DNA of 35,527 nt from Betaproteobacteria bacterium (lineage in GTDB: Bacteria; Pseudomonadota; Gammaproteobacteria; Burkholderiales; Burkholderiaceae_D), in NCBI GenBank assembly GCA_025356395.1, contig JANXTA010000053.1, positions 1-35,527 on the forward strand, in the 5' to 3' direction. The notes below the pieces were generated by a model. The model worked only from the letters and a program-made list of their open reading frames with translations. It was not told the origin of the DNA and ran no database searches. Within the stretch, counting starts at the first letter, position 1; each line of letters starts with the position of its first letter. Positions 9,426-16,938 of this stretch are shown here, piece by piece. The position numbers and the translations under genes are program-made.

Positions 9426-9581
9426 ATGCGCGACAAAATCAAGCTGGAATCGACCGCAGGGACGGGTCACTTCTACACCACGACCAAGAACAAGAAGACG
9501 ACGCCCGAGAAACTCGAGATCAAAAAATTCGATCCCGTGGCGCGCAAACACGTTGCCTACAAGGAAACGAAGATCAAATAA
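9426..9581 (+). CDS. rpmG: 50S ribosomal protein L33
   Basis: A 51-residue L33 with the diagnostic core [26 protein letters not shown] and [10 protein letters not shown]. It lacks the CxxC pairs of zinc-binding L33 paralogs, so it is the zinc-independent form. AAGGAA precedes the ATG by five bases. It is cotranscribed with rpmB and followed by a strong intrinsic terminator. Confidence 0.98.
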   Translation: MRDKIKLESTAGTGHFYTTTKNKKTTPEKLEIKKFDPVARKHVAYKETKIK

Positions 9582-9609
9582 GAACGCGGTCCATCGCGCC
9601 GATCTTGAA

Positions 9610-9634
9610 GGCCCGCTTCGGCGGGCTTTTTTTT
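9610..9634 (+). terminator. Rho-independent terminator of rpmB-rpmG
   Basis: GCCCGC, a TTCG tetraloop and GCGGGC are followed by eight T residues, 29 bases after the rpmG stop codon. Confidence 0.95.
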
Positions 9635-9684
9635 GTCCGGCGTTCGCAAGTGTTGGTCCGACCGCAAGCGTCGAGCGATCCGAC

Positions 9685-10614
9685 TCAGAGGTCGGTCAGC
9701 CCGGGCGACCACCCGATCTTCTTTAGGAACGCCCGCGGATCGGACATCGACAGGATGTCCGCGATGGCCTGACGCTTGTCGGCGGCCTGGCGGTAGTAGG
9801 CCTTCACGATGCGATAGCCGACCCAGTAGCCCAAATCCCCGGGCGCCTCGGGCGATCCCAGTCCGGACCACAGCCAGCGCTACTTGTCGACCCGGTCCTG
9901 GTCGGCCACGAAGGCCTCTTCGATCGCGCGTTCGCGGCCGCGTGTCCAGCGCTGCAGATAGACATAGCTGACGCTGCCGGAGATCGGTTCTCCGACAAAC
10001 TCCGCCCCGCCCTTTAGCAGCGACGCATTGAGCGCGGTCAGGCCATCGATCTCGTCCACGGCTTCGGGCTGCTGCACGTGCGCATATTCGTGCGACACGA
10101 GATGGACCAGCCGATCCTCGAGATCGGGTTCGAAGAGGTCGACGCTGCACAGCGTCTCCAGCCCGCTCAGCACGCCCGATTTCGGGGTGGTGCCAGCGGT
10201 CTTGCCGCGGCCGATCAGGAAGGTCGCGGGCGGGAATGCCGCCGGGGGATGGATGGTGGCCAGCTGCGCGAGCGAAGCCTGCAGCCGCACCCGGATAGCG
10301 GGAAGGTGCCGGGCGCAGCGTTCGGCATCGTCGAAGATCCCGGGTTTCTGCGCGACGGCGTCCGCGAGACCTTGCGCCGTCAGCTATCGCAGCCAGACGC
10401 AATCATGCAGCGCAACGCTGCCCAGGTCGAGATAACCGGCCTGGAGCTGCGCCGCCCCGGGATGACCGTCGGCGGCATGAAAGACGGCGAAGAAACGATC
10501 GACATCGCTCGCATCGACGACCAGCGCCGCCGCCGTGGGCGCTGCGGACATGGCGGGCCCCGCGAACAACGTCAGACCCAAGAAAAAAGCCCGCGCGAGG
10601 CGGGCTTTGTCCAT
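9685..10614 (-). pseudogene. DUF2268-type putative zinc metalloprotease with two in-frame TAG codons
   Basis: One continuous minus-strand frame of about 309 codons from ATG 10614 to TGA 9685 is broken only by TAG at 10386-10384 and TAG at 9882-9880. It begins with a signal peptide (MDKARLARAFFLGLTLFAG, cleavage near AMSA). It contains the zinc-protease motif VSHEYAHVQQP (HExxH, about residue 173) with a downstream GGAEFVGE Glu. It ends with GDLGYWVGYRIVKAYY and DPRAFLKKIGW, typical of DUF2268-like predicted Zn-dependent proteases of proteobacteria. Sequence on both sides of each TAG keeps family likeness and frame, so the stops are recent or are read through. Without readthrough only about 76 residues are made and the catalytic domain is lost. 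Confidence 0.75.
10583..10608 (-). terminator. Rho-independent terminator after the desaturase gene, inside the next gene's signal-peptide codons
   Basis: On the minus strand AAAGCCCGC pairs with GCGGGCTTT (nine pairs, loop CTCGC) and six T residues follow. It lies 24 bases after the desaturase stop. The same bases encode residues 2 to about 11 of the DUF2268-type protein. Confidence 0.8.
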
Positions 10615-10631
10615 CACTGCAACCACCATGT

Positions 10632-11846
10632 TCAGGCGTAGCTGCGCAGGCGGATGCTGAAGTCGCGCAGCGCGTGCACGCCGCTGTCCTCCGCACGCTT
10701 GCACCAATCCTGGAGCTGGACCAGCAGCTGTTCGCTGGTGGCACTGGAACGTTCCCAGATGGTGGCCAGCTCGGTCCGCATCGCATGGACTTTGGCCAGC
10801 ATCGGACTCTCGGCCAGCGCCCCTTCGACCTTGTCGCGATGGACCGGCGACAGCTTGGCCACGTCCTTGTGCAACCAGCGACGCGCGGTCTTGACGCGAA
10901 CCAGGTCGTCGGCGGCTTCGTGGTCGTCGCCGCGGCTCTTGAGACGGGCGACCTCGTCGCGATAGGCACGCTTGAACGAGGTAGCGTACTTCGCCATCAC
11001 GTCGTAGCGATGCGCGATCACGGCCTGGAGGTTGTCGAGGTCGACATGCGGGCGCGGCGTCGAGAACTTAGGCTTCGGCGCGACCTTCTTGACCGTCGCG
11101 AGCTTGAACGCCGACAGGATGCGGATATACATCCAGCCGATGTCGAACTCGTACCAGCGCGACGACAGCTTGGCCGACGTGGCGTAGGTATGGTGGTTGT
11201 TGTGCAACTCCTCGCCGCCGATCAGGATGCCCCAGGGCAGGATATTGCGGCTCGCGTCGGCGCAGTCGTAGTTGCGATAGCCCGAGAAGTGGCCGATGCC
11301 GTTGATCACGCCGGCGGCGAAGATCGGGATCCACAACATCTGGACCGCCCATACGGTCGTGCCCAAGCCAAGGCCGAACAGGATCCAGTTCGCGACCAAC
11401 ATCAAGCCGATGCCGTGCCAGACGAACTTGCTGTACACGTTGCGCTCGACCCAGTCCTCCGGCGTGCCGCGGCCGTACTTCTCCAGGGTCTCCTGGTTGT
11501 TGCCTTCTTCCATGTACAGCTCGGCGCCTTCCAGCAGCACCTTGCGGATGCCCTTGACCTGCGGGCTGTGCGGATCCTCGGCGGTCTCGCACTTCGCGTG
11601 ATGCTTGCGGTGGATGGCGGCCCACTCGCGGGTCTGCATGCCGGTCGATACCCAGAGCCAGAAGCGGAAGAAATGCGAAACGACCGGATGCAGGTCGAGC
11701 GCACGGTGCGCCTGGCAACGATGCAGATAGATGGTGACGCCCGCGATCGTGACGTGGGTCATGACCAGCGCGGCAACCACCACTTTCCAGACCGGCCAAT
11801 CGAGCACGCCGGTGGACATGAAATTCAGGACTTCCGGGGGAATCAT
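10632..11846 (-). CDS. Membrane fatty-acid (acyl-CoA type) desaturase
   Basis: A 404-residue diiron desaturase of the delta-9 acyl-CoA/acyl-lipid class, which introduces double bases into membrane fatty acyl chains. All three histidine boxes are present: HRCQAH (H42, H47), HRKHH (79-83) and HNNHH (215-219). Hydrophobic membrane segments lie around residues 18-42, 55-70 and 143-190. After about residue 265 there is a charged, helical C-terminal extension of some 140 residues not needed for the core. The ATG is preceded by GGAG six bases upstream. It is a single-gene unit with its own TATAAT-bearing promoter and terminator. Regulation by temperature or membrane fluidity is common in the family but cannot be seen here. 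Confidence 0.9.
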   Translation of the reverse strand: MIPPEVLNFMSTGVLDWPVWKVVVAALVMTHVTIAGVTIYLHRCQAHRALDLHPVVSHFFRFWLWVSTGMQTREWAAIHRKHHAKCETAEDPHSPQVKGIRKVLLEGAELYMEEGNNQETLEKYGRGTPEDWVERNVYSKFVWHGIGLMLVANWILFGLGLGTTVWAVQMLWIPIFAAGVINGIGHFSGYRNYDCADASRNILPWGILIGGEELHNNHHTYATSAKLSSRWYEFDIGWMYIRILSAFKLATVKKVAPKPKFSTPRPHVDLDNLQAVIAHRYDVMAKYATSFKRAYRDEVARLKSRGDDHEAADDLVRVKTARRWLHKDVAKLSPVHRDKVEGALAESPMLAKVHAMRTELATIWERSSATSEQLLVQLQDWCKRAEDSGVHALRDFSIRLRSYA

Positions 11847-11923
11847 TGACTCTCCGTATTTGCGCTCGGTCGAGCGCGGGGGTGAAAGCCTTGCAAATCC
11901 GTGACTTGCGAAGGGCAGCGCGA

Positions 11924-11952
11924 ATTATAAGGGCTTGCCGGCCCTCCGTTAT
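11924..11952 (-). promoter_or_regulatory. Candidate promoter of the desaturase gene
   Basis: A perfect TATAAT (11929-11924 on the minus strand) lies about 80 bases before the start codon. The -35 region (around 11952-11947) is poor, so an activator or an extended promoter may be needed. Confidence 0.45.
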
Positions 11953-12074
11953 GTTTTACGTGGACGCCGCCGGGACGGATGCGACATTTTCGCGACCACC
12001 CGATCCATCTGGGGCCTGGACGGCGATTCAACAGCGCTCGCGACCCGCCTCTGACAGCGCCGCGAACGGGGCGT

Positions 12075-13430
12075 TCACGCTGCGTTCGCGGGAGCAGCCT
12101 GCAGCGGCACGGTCCCCTCCGGGCCGCCATACAGCCGGATTTCGCGCTGCGGGGCGGGCACCTTGATCCCAGCCTCCTTGAACGCGCTCCAGATGGCGCG
12201 GTTGACGTCGGACCGCAGTCCGTCCGTGCCGGCGCCCGGATCCGGCACCCAGTAGGTCGCCTCCAGCTCGATGCCGTCGTCGCCGAATGCCTTCAGGTTC
12301 ACCGTCGGTGCAGGCGCGGCCAGCACCCGCGCCTGGTCCTGGGCCGCCAGCAGCATCAGCAGCATCGCGCGGTCGATGTCGCTGTCGTAGGCGACGCGGA
12401 TGGTGGTGATCGCGCTGCCGTTCTTGTCGCCGTAGCTGAAGTTCTGGACGGCCTGGTTCAGCAGCAGTTCGTTGGGCACCAGGGCCTCGACGCCGTTGGG
12501 CGCGCGGACCACGGTGCAGCGCGTGCGGATCTGGGTGACGCTGCCGTTGTACTTGTCGACCGTGATGACGTCGCCGATGCGCAGGCTGCGGTCGAGCAGG
12601 ATGATGAAGCCCGACACGTAGTTGCTCGCGATCCGCTGCAGGCCGAGTCCCAGTCCGACGCCGAGGGCGCCGCCGAACACCGACAGCACCGTGATGTCGA
12701 TGTCGACGAGCCGCATCGCGGTCAGCACCGCGACGATGACCAGGATGGCGTTGCCGAGCCGCGCGAGGACGATGCGGATGCTGCCGTCGATCGACTCGGT
12801 GCGCATCAGCCGCGCTTCGAGGATCTTGCCGATGCCGAGCGCGGCCACCAGCGTGATCGCGATCCAGAAGAACGCGGACAGGACCTGCCACACGCTGACG
12901 TTGACGTTCTTGCCGAACGTGAAACTCGCATCGGGGCCACTGAGCGTGGCAATCACGTCGGGCAGGAAGCCGGTGCCGTGGAGTGCCACGAGCAGCCACG
13001 CGAGGATTCCGAACCAGCGCTCGACCAGCAGCATCCCGGGACTGGGCTTGAACACGCGCCGCAGCGTGTACAGGCCGAGGTGGATGCCGACGTAGGCGAT
13101 GGCCAGGATCGAGAAGATGCGCAGGACGTGGTGCGGCTGGCGATACGCCGTCATGACCCGCTCGCCGAGCGTCAGCAGGATCCACGCGAAGAACGGCATC
13201 AGGATGCGGTCGAGACCCGAGAAACGCGCCTCCAGCAGTTTCGCGTTGCGCTCCGGATTGATCTCGACGTAATGCTTGCCGCGCTTCGCCAGCGCCTTCG
13301 CGAGGACACTCGCGATCAGCCACCCGACCGCCACGCAACCCGCGGCCACACCGAGTTGCATGAGCAACTGTGGGCGCTGCAGTTCGTGCCAGGTGTCCTG
13401 CAGGACCAGGGTGAAATCGTCGTCTTTCAT
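12075..13430 (-). CDS. MscS-family mechanosensitive ion channel
   Basis: A 451-residue inner-membrane protein with about five N-terminal hydrophobic segments (for example residues 25-45, 75-92, 105-125, 140-160 and 185-215). The MscS pore helix is GGALGVGLGLGLQRIASNY, followed by VSGFIILLDRSLRIGDVI and the beta domain (SVTQIRTRCTVVRAPNG, VPNELLLNQAVQNFSY). A C-terminal alpha/beta vestibule domain ends near EIRLYGG. These channels open under membrane tension and protect from hypo-osmotic shock. It is longer than E. coli MscS (286 residues) because of extra N-terminal membrane helices. It lies between the rRNA methylase and the desaturase, all on the minus strand but with gaps. Confidence 0.93.
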   Translation of the reverse strand: MKDDDFTLVLQDTWHELQRPQLLMQLGVAAGCVAVGWLIASVLAKALAKRGKHYVEINPERNAKLLEARFSGLDRILMPFFAWILLTLGERVMTAYRQPHHVLRIFSILAIAYVGIHLGLYTLRRVFKPSPGMLLVERWFGILAWLLVALHGTGFLPDVIATLSGPDASFTFGKNVNVSVWQVLSAFFWIAITLVAALGIGKILEARLMRTESIDGSIRIVLARLGNAILVIVAVLTAMRLVDIDITVLSVFGGALGVGLGLGLQRIASNYVSGFIILLDRSLRIGDVITVDKYNGSVTQIRTRCTVVRAPNGVEALVPNELLLNQAVQNFSYGDKNGSAITTIRVAYDSDIDRAMLLMLLAAQDQARVLAAPAPTVNLKAFGDDGIELEATYWVPDPGAGTDGLRSDVNRAIWSAFKEAGIKVPAPQREIRLYGGPEGTVPLQAAPANAA

Positions 13431-13493
13431 GCGGAGTTCAGAGGAAAGTCAACACATGATTCGACGCTGTCGGTACCGGACGTTCCCGAAACT

Positions 13494-14918
13494 TCACTCG
13501 ACGGCTTCGACGACCGCGGCCGCTTCGACGACCGGAACCTGGCGCTTCTTGAAGACCGCCGCGAAGAAGCCGTCGGTGCCGGTGCGCTGCGGCCAGAGTT
13601 CGAGCATCACGTTGTCGTCGAGCTTGGGGCCCGCGATCACGCCTTGCTGCTTCAGGATCTGCGTTGCCGACTCGATCTCGAACTCGGGATGGGTCGCGAG
13701 GAAACCATTGACCACGTCGTGGTTCTCGTCGCGCAGCAGGCTGCAGGTCGCATAGACCAGGCGGCCGCCCGGCTTCACGAGCTTGGAGGCCGACGCAAGG
13801 ATGCTGGCCTGTTTCTCCGTCAGCTCGACGATGCTGGCCGGCGTTTGGCGCCACTTGAGATCGGGATTGCGCCGCAGCGTCCCGAGGCCGCTGCAGGGCG
13901 CGTCGATCAACACACGGTCGGCCTTGCCGGCCATGCGCTTGAGCTTCGGGTCGCGCTCGCTTTCGATCAGCACCGGATGCACGTTCGACAGTCCGCTGCG
14001 CGCGAGTCGCGGCTTCAGCTTGGCCAGACGCTTGGCCGAGACGTCCATCGCATACAGGCGACCGGTCGAGCGCATCAGGTCGCCGAGCGCCAGCGTCTTG
14101 CCGCCCGCGCCGGCGCAGAAGTCGACGATCAGCTCGCCGCGCTTCGGTCCGACCAGCGTGGCCAGCAGCTGGCTCCCCTCGTCCTGCACCTCGATGCGAC
14201 CGTCCATGAAGATCTTCTGCGCGCCGAGGGCCGGCTTGCCCTTCAGGCGGATGCCGTTGGGCGCGAGCGCCGTCGGCTCGGCCTCGAGACCCGCGGCACG
14301 CATCGCGGCTAGCGCCTCATCGCGGCTGGTCCGCATCGTGTTGACACGTAGGTCGAGCGGCGCCGGCTGATTGAGCACGGCCGCGATCTTCTCGACTTCG
14401 CTGTCGGGGAAGCGCTTCTTCAGGGCATCGAACAGCCACTCGGGCAGGTTGGTCCGCGTGGCCAGCGGCATGGTCGACCGATCGATCGTGCCGACGCGCC
14501 GCAGCCAGGTGCGCTCGTCGCTTTCCAGCGTGGCCGCGATCGGCTCGACACCGGCCGCATCGGCCAGGCCGAGCAGGATCATGCGGCGCGTCAGCGAGCC
14601 GGTGCCGCTCTGCGCGAGCTGCGCGTATTCGAGCTTGCGGCGGAGCACCGCGAAGACGCCCTCGGCGATCAGGCCGCGGTCGCGATGCCCAAGCATTGGG
14701 TTGGCCTTGAAGTAGCGGCTGACCTTGGCGTCGGCGGGCATGTCGAACTGCAGGACCTCGGCAAGCAGCGCTTCGGCGTGGCCGATGACGTTGCTGTGGA
14801 AGTCGGTGCTGTAGGGATTCACGCGTTCGGCACGCGGTGCCCTGCGCATCGTCGGTGACGGACGCGAGCGCTGCGCCTTGGCACCACGTCGGGCGTGCGG
14901 CTTGGCGGTCGGACTCAT
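13494..14918 (-). CDS. RsmB/NOP2-family rRNA (cytosine-C5) methyltransferase
   Basis: A 474-residue SAM-dependent RNA m5C methyltransferase. It has a basic, Arg-rich N-terminal tail (1-35), a middle RNA-recognition region (LDLRVNTMRTSRDEAL), and the Rossmann domain. The SAM motif is VDFCAGAGGKTLALG, the catalytic motif IV is DAPCSGLGTLRRNPDLKW and motif VI is YATCSLLRDEN; the two cysteines are the base-release and attacking residues. The N-terminus has no clear NusB domain, so it may be a paralog rather than RsmB (16S C967) itself. It follows purN by 10 bases on the same strand, so they are probably cotranscribed. Confidence 0.9.
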   Translation of the reverse strand: MSPTAKPHARRGAKAQRSRPSPTMRRAPRAERVNPYSTDFHSNVIGHAEALLAEVLQFDMPADAKVSRYFKANPMLGHRDRGLIAEGVFAVLRRKLEYAQLAQSGTGSLTRRMILLGLADAAGVEPIAATLESDERTWLRRVGTIDRSTMPLATRTNLPEWLFDALKKRFPDSEVEKIAAVLNQPAPLDLRVNTMRTSRDEALAAMRAAGLEAEPTALAPNGIRLKGKPALGAQKIFMDGRIEVQDEGSQLLATLVGPKRGELIVDFCAGAGGKTLALGDLMRSTGRLYAMDVSAKRLAKLKPRLARSGLSNVHPVLIESERDPKLKRMAGKADRVLIDAPCSGLGTLRRNPDLKWRQTPASIVELTEKQASILASASKLVKPGGRLVYATCSLLRDENHDVVNGFLATHPEFEIESATQILKQQGVIAGPKLDDNVMLELWPQRTGTDGFFAAVFKKRQVPVVEAAAVVEAVE

Positions 14919-14928
14919 GGCAGTGCTT

Positions 14929-15567
14929 TCATGCGCAGAGCATCAGCGCGTCGGATGCGATCGCGGCGTCGAGGGTCACGCGACCTTCGGTGAGCACGGC
15001 GCGACCCGAGAGGAACCACTCGATGGCGCGCGGGAAGAGGAGGTGTTCGGCGGCGAGCACACGGGCGGCGAGCGCGTCGGCCGTGTCGTCGGCACGGACC
15101 GCGACGACGGCTTGCGCGACGATCGGGCCGGCATCGACGATCGGGCTGACGAAGTGGACCGTCGCGCCGTGCACGCGCACGCCGGCAGCCAGTGCGCGGC
15201 TGTGCGTGTCGAGGCCCGCGAAAGCCGGCAGCAATGACGGATGAATATTGAGCATGCGGTCTGCGTAGCGATTGACGAAAGATTCGGAAAGAACGCGCAT
15301 GAAGCCGGCGAGCACGACGCAATCGGGGCCGTGCGCGTCGATGGTCTCGGCGAGCGTGGTTTCGAAGCGCTCGCGCGATTCATGCGACTTCGGATCGACG
15401 ACGGCGGTGGGGACGTTGGCGTCCGCAGCGAACTGGAGGCCGACAGCCTCCGGATTGCTGGATACGACGCAGGCGACACGAGCCGACCAGCCCTCAGCGT
15501 CGCGGGCGGTGATGATCGCTTCCATGTTCGATCCGCGGCCGGAGATCAGGATCACGATCTTTTTCAC
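14929..15567 (-). CDS. purN: Phosphoribosylglycinamide formyltransferase 1
   Basis: A 212-residue enzyme that moves a formyl group from 10-formyl-THF to GAR, step three of purine synthesis. Diagnostic motifs are ISGRGSNMEAI at the phosphate-binding end, VLAGFMRVLS, NIHPSLLPAF with the catalytic Asn-His pair, and HGATVHFVSPIVDAGPIV with catalytic His and Asp. The length is normal and the start ATG (MKKIVILISGRG) is the family start. It heads a two-gene unit with the rRNA methylase. ribF begins divergently about 180 bases away. Confidence 0.97.
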   Translation of the reverse strand: MKKIVILISGRGSNMEAIITARDAEGWSARVACVVSSNPEAVGLQFAADANVPTAVVDPKSHESRERFETTLAETIDAHGPDCVVLAGFMRVLSESFVNRYADRMLNIHPSLLPAFAGLDTHSRALAAGVRVHGATVHFVSPIVDAGPIVAQAVVAVRADDTADALAARVLAAEHLLFPRAIEWFLSGRAVLTEGRVTLDAAIASDALMLCA

Positions 15568-15696
15568 AGCCGCGAAGTGTAGCCCAATCGACCGCTCATC
15601 CGGCGCAGCCGCATCCGATCTCGCCTCCCCTTCGTGGCGAGGCCCGAGAGGAGGATGAGTGTCCGAGCCCCGGGCGCCGCCTCGCGAGCCCGCCCC

Positions 15697-15702
15697 TATA
15701 AT
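15697..15702 (+). promoter_or_regulatory. Candidate -10 box for ribF
   Basis: A consensus TATAAT at 15697-15702 lies 42 bases before the ribF ATG. The -35 position (around 15674) is GC-rich and poor. I see no FMN-riboswitch (RFN) conserved elements in the leader. Confidence 0.5.
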
Positions 15703-15744
15703 CGCGTTTCCCCTGATCCAAACCTCCTAGCAACCGGCACCTCC

Positions 15745-16794
15745 ATGCGGGTCTTTCGTGGTCTTCCCAATCCCGCCAGCCGGACGCCCTGCGCGCTCAC
15801 GATCGGCAACTTCGACGGCGTCCATCGCGGGCACCGTGCGTTGATCGAACGGGTGCGGACGGCCGCAGACCGTCTCGGCGTGCCGGCCTGCGTGATGACC
15901 TTCGAGCCGCATCCGCGCGAGTACTTCCACGCCCGCCTGCGGGCTGAAGGCAGGCTCGACAATCCCCTCTCCAGGCCGCCGGCCCGCATCGCCAACCTGC
16001 GCGACAAGCTCGACGCGCTCGCCGAGTGCGGCATCGACCGCGTGATCGTCGAGCGATTCAACGCCAGCTTCGCCGCGCTGTCGGCGGAGCACTTCATCGA
16101 GGACATCGTCGTGGCCGGCTGTCATGCCCGCTGGCTGATGGTCGGCGACGACTTCCGCTTCGGGGCTCAGCGACGCGGCGGCTTCGCGATGCTGGAAGAC
16201 GCCGGCGAACGTTTCGGCTTCCCGGTTGAGAGCCTTGCGTCGGTGACCACGCCCCGGACCGGCGCGGGCGACGAGCCCGAGGACGAACGCGTGTCGAGCT
16301 CCGCCATCCGCGCCGCACTCGCGGCCGGCAACCTGGCGCGCGCCGAGCAGTTGCTCGGCCATCCCTACTTCATCAGCGGACACGTGATCCATGGCCAGAA
16401 GCTCGGCCGCACCATCGGCTTCCCCACCGCGAACATCCTGCCGCACGGCCACGCCACCGATCGACACGTCGCGCTTTCAGGCATCTTCGTCGTCCGCGTG
16501 CACGGCGCGGCGGACGAACCGGTCGCGGGCGTGGCTAGCATCGGCGTGCGACCCACGGTCGAGGACGCGGGGCGCGTGCTGCTCGAGGTGCATCTGTTCG
16601 ACTTCGCGGGCAGCCTCTACGGCAAGCGTGTGCGGGTCGAGTTCCTCCACAAGCTGCGCGACGAGGAGAAGTACGACGACCTCGCGCGGCTCACGGCCGC
16701 CATCGCCGCCGACGCACGCGCCGCGCGCGCGTGGTTCGGCCTGCCGCAGGAAGCCGCCCAAGGTGAGCCGCGCCAAACCGACCGAATTACCTGA
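15745..16794 (+). CDS. ribF: Bifunctional riboflavin kinase / FAD synthetase
   Basis: A 349-residue enzyme that turns riboflavin into FMN and then FAD. The N-terminal FAD synthetase half has TIGNFDGVHRGH (nucleotidyltransferase motif), MTFEPHPREYF, VGDDFRFGAQRRGG and VSSSAIRAAL. The C-terminal flavokinase half has GRTIGFPTANI with the PTAN magnesium/ATP motif and EVHLFDF with the catalytic Glu. The ATG at 15745 (MRVFRGLPN) is the usual start; an upstream in-frame start at 15634 would add unconserved residues. It is followed by ileS on the same strand after about 145 bases, the common beta/gammaproteobacterial order. Confidence 0.96.
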   Translation: MRVFRGLPNPASRTPCALTIGNFDGVHRGHRALIERVRTAADRLGVPACVMTFEPHPREYFHARLRAEGRLDNPLSRPPARIANLRDKLDALAECGIDRVIVERFNASFAALSAEHFIEDIVVAGCHARWLMVGDDFRFGAQRRGGFAMLEDAGERFGFPVESLASVTTPRTGAGDEPEDERVSSSAIRAALAAGNLARAEQLLGHPYFISGHVIHGQKLGRTIGFPTANILPHGHATDRHVALSGIFVVRVHGAADEPVAGVASIGVRPTVEDAGRVLLEVHLFDFAGSLYGKRVRVEFLHKLRDEEKYDDLARLTAAIAADARAARAWFGLPQEAAQGEPRQTDRIT

Positions 16795-16938
16795 GCGGTA
16801 GCGGGGTCTGAAGACCCGCTCCCGCTGCCCGGCTTCATCGCAGTCGACCGCTGCGACCCGCACGACAAGCCGCGCGCCGCAAGACGGCGCCTCTGCAGAA
16901 AACCTTTGAACCGAGCCGCTCGAAGCGGCCTCCCGATC

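Noticed and set aside
11979..14312. A plus-strand open frame of about 777 codons across mscS and the rRNA methylase
   Set aside because: It is antisense to two well-supported genes, and its His/Arg/Asp-rich composition is typical of antisense frames in GC-rich DNA.
15568..15744. FMN riboswitch ahead of ribF
   Set aside because: The leader is short and lacks the conserved RFN blocks; only a TATAAT box is evident.
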